From Mesorhizobium sp. M2D.F.Ca.ET.226.01.1.1 (GTDB lineage: Bacteria > Pseudomonadota > Alphaproteobacteria > Rhizobiales > Rhizobiaceae), in assembly GCF_004022705.2 (NCBI RefSeq), contig NZ_RZOY02000006.1:1-64000 (forward strand): a stretch of DNA of 64,000 nucleotides, read 5' to 3'. The position numbers were made by a program, and so were the translations under genes. Shown here one piece after another: positions 16,902 to 24,923 of the stretch. The stretch's first letter is position 1; every line of letters starts with the position of its first letter. The notes under the pieces are model-generated. The model was given only the letters and a program-made list of their open reading frames with translations, was not told where the DNA came from and did no database searches.

Positions 16902-17789
16902 CGTAACTTCCCCCATTCGCTGTTTGGCATTCTACCACGTCTTTCATGAGCACATCATGAAACCTCTCACAGAAGCGTCCGATGCCCTCTGAAGACCGCC
17001 GCCGGGCGCTCATGCTGCACCGCCGAATTGCACCCAAAAAAAGTCGGGGTTGAGGCGACGCGTCAGCTGGCGAAAAATCAGCTTATTCAAGCAGATACCG
17101 ATATATGCCCGACCGAGCATCCAGGCCGCCGGAAAAGCCCGGAATTCCGCCATTTCTCGGTCTTTCGCCGCGGCTTTCAGCGTGGCTGAAAAGGCCGCTT
17201 AGCGCCCGAAAAAGCGGCAAAAAAGGCGCTTCCGGCCGCCCGCCGGCGGCGTTGACAGGACACAGCGCCAATGGCACTGCGCAGCCACTGGTCACGCCAT
17301 GACCGTTGCTGTTGGGGACGGACGGGGTTTCAGCAGCTTGGCGGCGGCGCCGGACGGGCGGGCACCTGCGTGGTGTACCGCCCGCTCCTGGCCGGGCCGG
17401 CTTCCAGCCTTGAAATCATCAGGCCCAAAACTGCTTGAGTCGGCGCGCTATCGCCTGATCCCAGCGCTCGTATGTCAGAATGTAAAGCCGGAGGACGGCA
17501 CGGCGGCGGTCACTCCCGAAAGCCCGGCGCGCTTGGCAAGCGTCGGTTTGCAATATGGCTTCTTCATCGGCTGTCTCGGACCGGTCGACAATGAAAACAA
17601 GACAGCAAGATATGCCCGGCATCCGCCGCGTCAAGCGGGGGCTAAATTTGGCGCCCTGCAACTGCCGCCTAACAATTGGCCGGTAAGCCGATAAGCCGCC
17701 AGCCAATTTTATTAGTCATCCTTAACGGATGGGCGACGAACCGGAAAGCTCGGACACGGCGCTGAAATGGCGTCGAGGGAGGCCACGCC
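16902..17789. other. Intergenic stretch, no supported gene
   Basis: About 890 bases between the 40-residue peptide and ridA. Several overlapping frames of 60-130 codons exist on both strands (e.g. 17299-17694 plus, 17419-17706 minus) but none shows a domain, signal peptide or good ribosome site. An A-rich patch with repeated GCCGCTT/AAGCGGC words lies around 17185-17235 and could form weak hairpins. No RNA family recognised. Confidence 0.45.
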
Positions 17790-18275
17790 ATGCCGGGTGC
17801 CGACGAAAAGCTTGCCGCGCTCGGCATCGTGCTGCCGCCGCCCTTGAACCTTCCGCCGGGCATGGTTCTGCCTTTTCCCTGGGTCAATGTGCGCGGCGAC
17901 CGCGCTTATATTTCCGGCCATGGGCCGCAGGAGCCGGACGGCTCGCTTGCCGGCCCGTTCGGCGCGGTCGGCGAGAGCGTGTCGCTGGAGGAGGCGTGGG
18001 GATCGGCGCGCAAGGTCGGGCTGTCGATGCTCGGCAGCCTGAAGCGCGAGCTCGGCAGCCTCGACCGGATCACCGGCTGGTGCCGCGTGCACGGCATGGT
18101 CAATTCGGCCCTGCGCTTCACCGAGACGCCGGCGGTGATGAACGGCTTTTCCGACCTCATCCTCGAGGTCTTCGGCCCGGAGATCGGCCCTCACGCGCGC
18201 ACGGCGATCGGCGTCGTCGCCCTGCCCCTGAATTTCCCGGTCGAGATCGAGGCCGAGGTGATGATTGGGGGGTGA
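17790..18275 (+). CDS. RidA/YjgF-family protein
   Basis: 161 residues of the RidA fold: VNVRGDRAYISGHGPQEPDG near the N-terminus, ITGWCRVHGMVNSA in the middle, and EIGPHARTAIGVVALPLNFP then VEIEAEVMI at the end. The Arg in HARTAIGV aligns with the conserved RidA arginine that binds the imine/enamine carboxylate. The group resembles the longer RidA relatives, which may not all deaminate reactive imines. ATG 17790 gives the family length. Confidence 0.85.
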   Translation: MPGADEKLAALGIVLPPPLNLPPGMVLPFPWVNVRGDRAYISGHGPQEPDGSLAGPFGAVGESVSLEEAWGSARKVGLSMLGSLKRELGSLDRITGWCRVHGMVNSALRFTETPAVMNGFSDLILEVFGPEIGPHARTAIGVVALPLNFPVEIEAEVMIGG

Positions 18276-18293
18276 GGCCCGGATTTCCTCGGC

Positions 18294-19205
18294 TTAGGCG
18301 GCCTCTACGGTTGGACCGGCTCGCAGCTCGGCAGCAATGTTCCCCAGGATTGCCGCAAGCACCAAAGAGCCGCCCGCGAAGGTTTCCATCGCCGGCATCT
18401 CACTGAAGAACAACCAGACCCATAGCGGCCCCATCGGCATCTCCGCCGAGCTGAGCAAGGTGGCTTGGGCGGCCGGCAGGCGCCGCGCGCCCATCGTGTA
18501 GACCCCGAGAGCGACGCCTTGCGTGACGATCCCGAAAAGACCGAGTAGTGCCATTTCGCCGATGGGGATACTGAATGGAGCGGCGAAAAAGAACGCAAAA
18601 ATGGCCGCGACGATGTTGCCGAGAGCTGCAGATTCCAGCATCGGCGTGTCGCGATAGCGGCGCATGATGACGGTCATCATCGCGATCGCGAAGGCCACGT
18701 AGACCATAGCAAGATCGCCTTTCAGATGTCCACCACCGGCGCTGACGGTACCGCGGACGGTCACGACGACACCTGCCATGGCCACAAATGTGCAGAAAAT
18801 CGTACTGACACAGGGCCGTTCGCGGAACCATAGCCAGGCAAGAACGGCTGCCATGAAAGGAACCGTGGAGTAGATGACGCCGCCATTCGCGATGGTGGTG
18901 TTCTGCATGGAGTAAATGGAGGAGAAGAGACCGGTGGCGATGAGTGCGGTCGTCGCGCTGCCCGCAGGCACCATGGTTCGTCGCCAATCCAACGACCAAC
19001 GCTTCCGTTCGATCATGGCGAGAGCGACAATTGATGGTCCGCCAAAGATGCAGCGCCAAAAAACGACGTTCCATATGTCGACGTCCGGCAACATGCGCAC
19101 GAACAGGCCCATGGTGCTCCAGGCGAGCGCAGCGGTGAGAACGAGCAGGATGCCCAGCCGTGAGTCACCACGGTTGCCCGTATTGACGTCTACCGCATCT
19201 GCCAA
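18294..19205 (-). CDS. DMT-superfamily (EamA) transporter
   Basis: 303 residues with ten hydrophobic segments in two EamA repeats (e.g. LGILLVLTAALAWSTMGLFV, then a second half with LGLFGIVTQGVALGVYTMGA). The second repeat ends in SSAEMPMGPLWVWLFFSEMP, the usual pattern of drug/metabolite exporters. Convergent with ridA; no partner suggests a substrate. Confidence 0.85.
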   Translation of the reverse strand: MADAVDVNTGNRGDSRLGILLVLTAALAWSTMGLFVRMLPDVDIWNVVFWRCIFGGPSIVALAMIERKRWSLDWRRTMVPAGSATTALIATGLFSSIYSMQNTTIANGGVIYSTVPFMAAVLAWLWFRERPCVSTIFCTFVAMAGVVVTVRGTVSAGGGHLKGDLAMVYVAFAIAMMTVIMRRYRDTPMLESAALGNIVAAIFAFFFAAPFSIPIGEMALLGLFGIVTQGVALGVYTMGARRLPAAQATLLSSAEMPMGPLWVWLFFSEMPAMETFAGGSLVLAAILGNIAAELRAGPTVEAA

Positions 19206-19427
19206 GGACGACCCCTCCCAGGCTACGCGTCCACGACGATGATGAGCCGGGATTATCGGGAGGGCAAGTTGGTTCTAAAAAAGCATACTCTAAAATTACA
19301 TAAGATCGCGGGCGCCAGGCGCGAACGGCAAATCGGCGTCGGTACGGGGTGAGAGGCGGCTTGACCAGGTCCTCGCCGGCGCGATAGGCGAGCGCATGCC
19401 ATTCAATCGAGGAAAGACCGACCCGCC

Positions 19428-19649
19428 ATGACCGACGTTATCGTGAAAGACAGCAACGGCACGCCGCTGAAGGACGGCGACTCCGTGACCCTGATCAAGG
19501 ACCTCAAGGTCAAGGGCACGTCCGAAACGATCAAGCGCGGCACGCTCGTGAAGAACATCCGCCTCAACGGCAATCCCGGCGAGATTGAATGCAACACCAA
19601 ACAGGTGAAGGGCCTGGTGCTGAAGACGGAGTTCCTGAAGAAGGCGTGA
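19428..19649 (+). CDS. PhnA/YjdM-type alkylphosphonate utilisation-related protein
   Basis: 73 residues matching the C-terminal PhnA domain: VKDSNGTPLKDGDSVTLIKD then LKVKGTSETIKRGTLVKNIR and GLVLKTEFLKK. The N-terminal zinc ribbon of full-length YjdM is missing, a common short form in alphaproteobacteria. Despite the name, the family has no proven role in phosphonate breakdown. AGGAAAG lies about 13 bases before the ATG. Confidence 0.85.
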   Translation: MTDVIVKDSNGTPLKDGDSVTLIKDLKVKGTSETIKRGTLVKNIRLNGNPGEIECNTKQVKGLVLKTEFLKKA

Positions 19650-19741
19650 TTGCGGGAACCTATCTCCCCTTATGTTGCACTGCGTTAGATTTGTTGCATT
19701 GCGATATCGGCGCCTAGGGCCGAGGCTTTGCCGCAGGCGGG

Positions 19742-19770
19742 ATACGAACGAACATTCACGAGGTTCGTAT
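19742..19770. promoter_or_regulatory. Inverted repeat ATACGAAC-N13-GTTCGTAT before the acyltransferase
   Basis: A perfect eight-base dyad ends two bases before the likely GTG start at 19773 and encloses the ribosome-site region (ACGAGG). It could be an operator or an RNA hairpin that hides the ribosome site. No regulator is adjacent. Inference from symmetry and position. Confidence 0.4.
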
Positions 19771-19772
19771 TC

Positions 19773-21797
19773 GTGTCAGCATCAGCGCAGGACTTCCGGC
19801 CCGATATCGAAGGGTTGCGGGCACTGGCCGTGGCAGGCGTCGTCGCCTTCCATTTCGGCCTGACGGCTCTGCCCGGCGGCTTTGTCGGGGTCGACATCTT
19901 CTTCGTCATTTCGGGCTATCTGATCACCCGCCATCTCGTCGCCGAGATTTCCGGCACCGACCGGATCGACCTGTTGCGCTTCTACGCCCGGCGCGCCCGC
20001 AGGCTGCTGCCCGTGGCGCTGTTCGTCATCGTCGCGACACTTGCCGTCGGCGCGCTGATCCTGTCGCCGGAGGAGCAGGCGCTCTATTCCAAGGGCGCGA
20101 TGTTCGCCTCGGCCTATATGATCAATCTGTGGCTGATCCGCTGGTCATTCGACTATTTCGCCAATGACGCCACATCGAACCCGTTCATCCATTACTGGTC
20201 GCTGTCGGTCGAGGAGCAATTCTATCTCGCCTGGCCGGCGCTCCTGATGCTGGCCGCATGGTTGAACCCCGGCAAACGATCCATCACGCTTGCGATCGCC
20301 GCTATCGGCCTCGTCTCCTTCATCCTGTGTGCCTGGCTGACCAGCGTGTCGCAGCCCTGGGCTTTTTACTTTTCGCCGCTGCGCGCATGGGAATTTGCCG
20401 CCGGCGGCCTCGCATCGATGGCGCCGGCGCGGCTGTTGCAGGGGCGTCCGCTGCTGGGGCGGGCGTTGAGCCTGACCGGCCTGACGATGATCGGGGTCGC
20501 TTATCTCACCTTCAGCGAGGACGCTCCCTTCCCCGGCTTTCTGGCGCTTCTGCCGGTGGCCGGTACGGTCCTTCTGCTCAAGGCGGGAGCGGCAGGCGCC
20601 AGGGACGGCACTCCTTGTTTGCGCAATTCCGAACGGAATTACGTGAACGCCGCCCTGGCGCTGCCGCCTTTGCAATGGATCGGCAAGCTCTCCTACTCGA
20701 TCTATCTCTGGCATTGGCCGGTCATCGTCTATGCCGGCATGCTGGCGCCGGAGCTGACGCCGGTCGAGCGGCTGTTCTGCCTCGCGCTGACGCTGGCGCT
20801 CTCCACCCTCAGCTACCATCTCGTCGAGAACCCTATCCGTCGCAACGGCTGGCTGATGGCCAATGCGGCGCGGGCGCTGGTGCCGGCCCTCCTCCTGACC
20901 GGCACCGGCGTCGCAGCCGCCTATGGCAATGCCAGGCTTGCCGCGCATGACCTCGATCCGGAGCAGCGCATCATCGCGGCGAGCGCCGCCCAACCTTCCA
21001 CAGCCCGCGCCAAGGCGGGCTGCGTGCAGGACTACGAGACGGTGACGCCGAAGCCTTGTGTGTTCGGCGATGGTCAGCGCATGATCGCCTTGTTCGGCGA
21101 CTCCCACGCCGATCACTGGTCGACGCCGCTGATCGAAGCGGGCCGGAAACACCGCTACCGGGTGGTGACCTGGCTGAAGAACTCCTGCCGCGCCTCGCGC
21201 ATCAGCGTCTGGTCATCCGAGCTCAAGCGCGCCTACGCGGAATGCGACCGCTGGCGCGAGCAGGCGATCAACGAGATCATCCAGGCGAGGCCGGCGCTGG
21301 TGGTCATCTCGGAACTGGCGCTGACCAGCGGGCGCAAGATGGCGGGCCGCGACGGCGACACGGCAAACCAGGACGCCGACTGGCGGGCCGGCCTGCGCTC
21401 CACGCTAACCAGCCTGAGCAAGGCCGGCCTCAAGGTCGCCTTCATCCGCGACGTGCCGTTCAACAACGCCAATGTCGACACCTGCGTGGCGCGGGCGCTG
21501 TGGCGGGACGACACGCCCTCGCGCTGCGACCAGACGCGCGCCTATGCCGCCAACGACAAGATGGCAGCGGTGGAGCGCGACATCGTCGACAGCATCCCCA
21601 ATGCGAGCTATGTCGACCTCACCGACCGCTTCTGCAGCGCCACCATTTGCCACGTCTTCATCGACGGCAAGCTCGCCTTCCGCGACCAGCACCATATGGC
21701 CACGCCCTTCGCGCAATCGCTGGAGCCCGATGTGGAGAAAAGGGTGATATCGAAGGCTGGAAGGCAGAGCGGGGGCGCCCGTCCTTCGTCATCTTAG
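19773..21797 (+). CDS. Acyltransferase 3 with C-terminal SGNH domain (OafA-like)
   Basis: About 674 residues. The N-terminal half is an acyltransferase-3 membrane domain: FRPDIEGLRALAVAGVVAFH start, PGGFVGVDIFFVISGYLIT, RRARRLLPVALFV, SLSVEEQFYLAWPALLML. The C-terminal half is an SGNH hydrolase-like domain with IALFGDSHADHW (catalytic Ser) and FRDQHHMATPFA (catalytic Asp-His block). Such proteins O-acetylate surface polysaccharides, peptidoglycan or lipids. GTG 19773 is chosen because the protein then starts SASAQDFRPDIEG as in the family; TTG 19728 is the far alternative. Confidence 0.87.
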   Translation: MSASAQDFRPDIEGLRALAVAGVVAFHFGLTALPGGFVGVDIFFVISGYLITRHLVAEISGTDRIDLLRFYARRARRLLPVALFVIVATLAVGALILSPEEQALYSKGAMFASAYMINLWLIRWSFDYFANDATSNPFIHYWSLSVEEQFYLAWPALLMLAAWLNPGKRSITLAIAAIGLVSFILCAWLTSVSQPWAFYFSPLRAWEFAAGGLASMAPARLLQGRPLLGRALSLTGLTMIGVAYLTFSEDAPFPGFLALLPVAGTVLLLKAGAAGARDGTPCLRNSERNYVNAALALPPLQWIGKLSYSIYLWHWPVIVYAGMLAPELTPVERLFCLALTLALSTLSYHLVENPIRRNGWLMANAARALVPALLLTGTGVAAAYGNARLAAHDLDPEQRIIAASAAQPSTARAKAGCVQDYETVTPKPCVFGDGQRMIALFGDSHADHWSTPLIEAGRKHRYRVVTWLKNSCRASRISVWSSELKRAYAECDRWREQAINEIIQARPALVVISELALTSGRKMAGRDGDTANQDADWRAGLRSTLTSLSKAGLKVAFIRDVPFNNANVDTCVARALWRDDTPSRCDQTRAYAANDKMAAVERDIVDSIPNASYVDLTDRFCSATICHVFIDGKLAFRDQHHMATPFAQSLEPDVEKRVISKAGRQSGGARPSSS

Positions 21798-21810
21798 GGC
21801 GTGGATGCCT

Positions 21811-22197
21811 TCAGGTATTCACGCCGAGTTCAGCCAGCCGCTCCACGCAGGACTCCTCCGCCTGGTCCAGCTCGGCCAGCGTCTCTTCGAGGTCGCGCCG
21901 CTTCTGGCGCAGATCCTCGCGCTTTTCCTCGATGCGCCGGATCATCAGCTTGAGCTGGCCGACCTCGCCCGGCGGCTCCTTGTACATCTGGATGATCTCG
22001 CGGATCTCGTTGATCGAGAAGCCGAGCCTTTTTCCGCGCATGATTTGACGGATGAGATGCCGGTCGGATGGGCGAAACAGCCGCGTGCGGCCGCGCCTTA
22101 CAGGCTGCACCAGCCCTTCGTCCTCGTAGAAACGCAACGTCCGCGTCGACACGTCGAATTCGCGTGTCAGCTCGGTGATCGTATAATATTCCCGCAT
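21811..22197 (-). CDS. MerR-family transcriptional regulator (LiuR-like)
   Basis: 128 residues. The N-terminal MerR helix-turn-helix reads YYTITELTREFDVSTRTLRF then YEDEGLVQP and LFRPSDRHLIRQIMRGKRLG. A C-terminal coiled coil (IRRIEEKREDLRQKRRDLEE) makes the dimer. Only one Cys, so a metal-sensing role is unlikely. It resembles LiuR-type regulators of branched-chain amino-acid breakdown, but no liu gene lies beside it here. Start 22197 (MREYYTI) is chosen for the family and a GGAGCGGGA ribosome site. Confidence 0.85.
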   Translation of the reverse strand: MREYYTITELTREFDVSTRTLRFYEDEGLVQPVRRGRTRLFRPSDRHLIRQIMRGKRLGFSINEIREIIQMYKEPPGEVGQLKLMIRRIEEKREDLRQKRRDLEETLAELDQAEESCVERLAELGVNT

Positions 22198-22339
22198 TCC
22201 CGCTCCCAAAGTCCGGACACCGCCGCCTGGAGCGTCGCCCTTCCCGCCGATCAGACCCTTTCGTGCCGGAATCGGCACTTAACCCGGGGCAGCCTCGCAC
22301 GGCATTTACGTAAAAGTCAATTAACGCGGCTTGCTGATT

Positions 22340-23758
22340 TTAGGGCACGCTAAACCACCACGTCGCCAGTCCAAGGAAAGCAAAGAAGCCGACGCAGTCG
22401 GTGACGGTGGTGACGAAGACCGCCGAGGCCACCGCCGGATCGATCTTGAAGCGATCGAGCACCAGCGGGATCAGGATGCCCGCAAGCGCCGCGGCGAACA
22501 TGTTGATGATCATCGCCGCTGCGATGATGCCGCCCAGATTGGCGTCGCGGAACCAGAAGCCGGCGACCATGCCGATCAGCACGGCGAACACCACGCCATT
22601 GATGAAGCCGACGCCGAGCTCGCGGCGGATGATGCGCGCAGCGTTGTAGATGTCGAGGTCCCTGGTCGCCAGCGCACGCACGGTGACCGTCATCGTCTGC
22701 GAGCCGGCATTGCCGCCCATGCCGGCCACAATCGGCATCAGCACCGCAAGCGCCACGATATGCTCGATCGTACGGTCGAACAGGCCGATAACCGACGCAG
22801 CGAGGAAAGCGGTCAAAAGGTTGATCAGCAGCCAGGGCACGCGCGAGCGCGAGGTGGCGAGCACCGTATCCGACAGTTCTTCGTCGCCGACGCCGCCCAT
22901 GCGCAGAAGGTCTTCTTCCGCCTCTTCCTGGATGACGTCGACCACGTCGTCGATCGTCAGCACGCCTACCAGTCGCCCGTTCTCGTCGACCACCGCGGCG
23001 GAGAGCAAATTGTATTGCTCGAACTCGCGGGCCGCCTCTTCCTGGTCCATCGTGGCCGGGATCGCGTGCAGCGTCTCATGCATGACATCCTCGACCATGA
23101 CCGCGCGCTTGCTGCGCAGGATCTGGTCGAGGTCGATGGCGCCGAGCAGCTTGAAGCTCGGGTCGATGACGAAGATCTGGCTGAAGCGGTCGGGGAGGTT
23201 CTTGTCCTCGCGCATGTAGTCGATGGTCTGCCCGATCGTCCAGAATGGCGGCACGGCGACGAACTCGGTCTGCATGCGCCGGCCGGCCGTCTCTTCCGGA
23301 TAGTCCAGCGCGCGCCGCAAACGAATGCGCTCGGTGAACGGCAGTTGCGACAGAATCTCGTCCTGGTCCTCCTGATCGAGGTCTTCCAGAATGTAGACGG
23401 CGTCGTCGGAATCGAGCTCCTGAACGGCCTGCGCGATCTGCTCGTTGGGCAGATTGTCGACGATGTCCATGCGGATCGCTTCGTCGACTTCGGTCAGCGC
23501 GGAGAAGTCGAAGTCGGAGCCGAGCAATTCGACCAGCGCGCGGCGCTGTTCGGGATGCAGCGCCTCCAGCACGTCGCCGAGCTCCGACTGGTGCAGATCG
23601 TCAACTTCGCGCTTGAGCGTGATCGTGTCGCGGTCGGCGATCGCCGCGCCGATCTGGGCAAGGAATGAAGCGCGCACGGCGCCGTTCTCGCCATAGATGT
23701 CGGCGTGGTGCTCCTCGGCGGGCGCGGCGCCGGTCGTCTCTCTGTCCTGGACTTCCAC
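22340..23758 (-). CDS. mgtE: Magnesium transporter MgtE
   Basis: 472 residues from a GTG at 23758, chosen because GGGAGG lies five bases upstream; the open frame extends further but is not MgtE-like. Order of parts: acidic N domain (VDDLHQSELGDVLEALHPEQ; LDSDDAVYILEDLDQEDQDE), two CBS domains (VMVEDVMHETLHAIPATMDQ; AAVVDENGRLVGVLTIDDVV), connecting helix, and five membrane helices (LMPIVAGMGGNAGSQTMTVT is the pore signature). MgtE is a homodimeric Mg2+ channel gated by Mg2+ bound to the N and CBS domains. Confidence 0.93.
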   Translation of the reverse strand: MEVQDRETTGAAPAEEHHADIYGENGAVRASFLAQIGAAIADRDTITLKREVDDLHQSELGDVLEALHPEQRRALVELLGSDFDFSALTEVDEAIRMDIVDNLPNEQIAQAVQELDSDDAVYILEDLDQEDQDEILSQLPFTERIRLRRALDYPEETAGRRMQTEFVAVPPFWTIGQTIDYMREDKNLPDRFSQIFVIDPSFKLLGAIDLDQILRSKRAVMVEDVMHETLHAIPATMDQEEAAREFEQYNLLSAAVVDENGRLVGVLTIDDVVDVIQEEAEEDLLRMGGVGDEELSDTVLATSRSRVPWLLINLLTAFLAASVIGLFDRTIEHIVALAVLMPIVAGMGGNAGSQTMTVTVRALATRDLDIYNAARIIRRELGVGFINGVVFAVLIGMVAGFWFRDANLGGIIAAAMIINMFAAALAGILIPLVLDRFKIDPAVASAVFVTTVTDCVGFFAFLGLATWWFSVP

Positions 23759-23805
23759 CAGCGCCTCCCGCCAACAGGGATTCGGAAAGGGTTCAAAGTC
23801 AGGTC

Positions 23806-23853
23806 TAGCGCATGACTCCGCAAACCGGAAACCGCTTTCGGAGAAATCCCAGA
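23806..23853. repeat. RIME-like imperfect palindrome (TCTAGCGCATGA... type)
   Basis: TCTAGCGCATGACTCCGCAA followed by ACCGGAAACCGCTTTCGGAG resembles the short intergenic palindromes common in rhizobia, which start TCTAGCGCATGA and hold a CCGGAA...TTTCGG hairpin. It sits upstream of mgtE in the mgtE-regulator gap (23759-24058); nothing else was recognised in that gap. Confidence 0.4.
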
Positions 23854-24058
23854 CCTTTGCGGCAGATAGCGCGGCGACGCGATTCGTCTTGCGAAGATGT
23901 CGCGCTAGAGCCCGGAATAGCCGAAGAAATATCGCGGCGATCTTGCCCACGGGGTCGCTGGCTCACTACGCGTCGCAGCTGTGACAATCCCTCCAGCCGA
24001 CGCGACAGCGCATGTCGCTGGGGAAAGAGCACCCCTTCCCCGTTGAGGCAGAATTGTC

Positions 24059-24790
24059 ATGATGCAGGATCCATCAGGGTCTGCGCGTCCCCTAACCGAT
24101 CGAGGACAAACGCTGCCCTTGAACATCAAGTCCGCAAAGACGAACGAGGCAAATACCGAGCGGCGCGTTCGCGTGGTCGTTGCCGAACGCAATCCGCTCG
24201 TTGTCTCCGCGCTGCGTGAAATGCTGGAATGTGACGGCCGCTTCGATCTGCTCAGCGCCGTGCACAGCGGCTCGCAATTCCTGGAACTGGCCGCCGCCAC
24301 GAAGTTCGATGTCGGCGTCATCGGCTGGAAGCTCGCCGACATGGACGGCGCCGACGTGCTCACGGAAGTTCAGAGCCGCCAGCTTGGCGTGCGCATCACC
24401 GTTTTCTCCAACGACCACGACATCGGCATCCTGAAGCAATGCGTGCGCCTCGGCGCTCAAGGGTATTGCTTCCAGTTTGACGATCCGCCGGTGATCTTCG
24501 AGACGATCCTGGCGGTCGCGCATGGCCGCATCTGCATCCCGTATATCGACATCAACAAGGTCAACGACACGCCGCTGTCCCGCCTTACCGTGCGCGAGCG
24601 CGAATTGCTGGCGGTGCTTTCCGACGGCTGGACCAACCTGCAGATCGCCACGCGGACAGGGATTTCCGAGAACACGGTGAAATACCACCTCAAGAATCTC
24701 TACGACAAGCTCGACGTGCGCAACCGCGCCATGGCCGTCGCGCTCTATTCCAGCGAGAAGCGCCGCAACTCGAAATCGCCTATCGGGTAG
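24059..24790 (+). CDS. LuxR-type regulator with degenerate receiver domain
   Basis: 243 residues. Residues ~37-155 have the response-regulator layout (RVVVAERNPLVVSALREML; FDVGVIGWKLADMDGADVLT), but the key residues are lost: the phosphoacceptor Asp is Gly in VGVIGW, the acidic pair is Ala-Glu, and the conserved Lys region reads GAQGYCFQF. It is therefore unlikely to be phosphorylated. The C-terminal LuxR HTH is intact (LTVRERELLAVLSDGWTNLQ; ISENTVKYHLKNLYDKLDVR). No kinase gene is adjacent. Its position just upstream of the serine-cycle genes in the same direction suggests it controls them (inference). Confidence 0.85.
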   Translation: MMQDPSGSARPLTDRGQTLPLNIKSAKTNEANTERRVRVVVAERNPLVVSALREMLECDGRFDLLSAVHSGSQFLELAAATKFDVGVIGWKLADMDGADVLTEVQSRQLGVRITVFSNDHDIGILKQCVRLGAQGYCFQFDDPPVIFETILAVAHGRICIPYIDINKVNDTPLSRLTVRERELLAVLSDGWTNLQIATRTGISENTVKYHLKNLYDKLDVRNRAMAVALYSSEKRRNSKSPIG

Positions 24791-24834
24791 GCCGCCGAGG
24801 TCGCCAATCGGGTAGGACCATCCCACCCGCAAGG

Positions 24835-24866
24835 GCCAACAACTTACCCGGCAAGGTGTTGTTGGC
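24835..24866. promoter_or_regulatory. Inverted repeat GCCAACAAC-N14-GTTGTTGGC upstream of sgaA
   Basis: A perfect nine-base dyad lies in the 133-base gap between the LuxR-type regulator and sgaA, 57 bases before the sgaA start. Just upstream, ATCGGGTAGG occurs twice (near 24782 and 24807). The dyad could be a terminator of the regulator gene, though no T-run follows, or an operator for the serine-cycle operon. Inference. Confidence 0.4.
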
Positions 24867-24923
24867 GAGCCTGTTCAAAACGAGAATTCCTCCACAATCC
24901 CAACGATCGGAGGAGTTTCGCGC

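Noticed and set aside
17299..17706. 131-codon plus and 95-codon minus frames before ridA
   Set aside because: They overlap each other, no motif or start signal supports either, and both have odd composition.
22331..23668. A 445-codon open frame on the plus strand
   Set aside because: Antisense to mgtE; composition (Asp/Arg/His/Gln rich) is that of a reversed membrane-protein gene.
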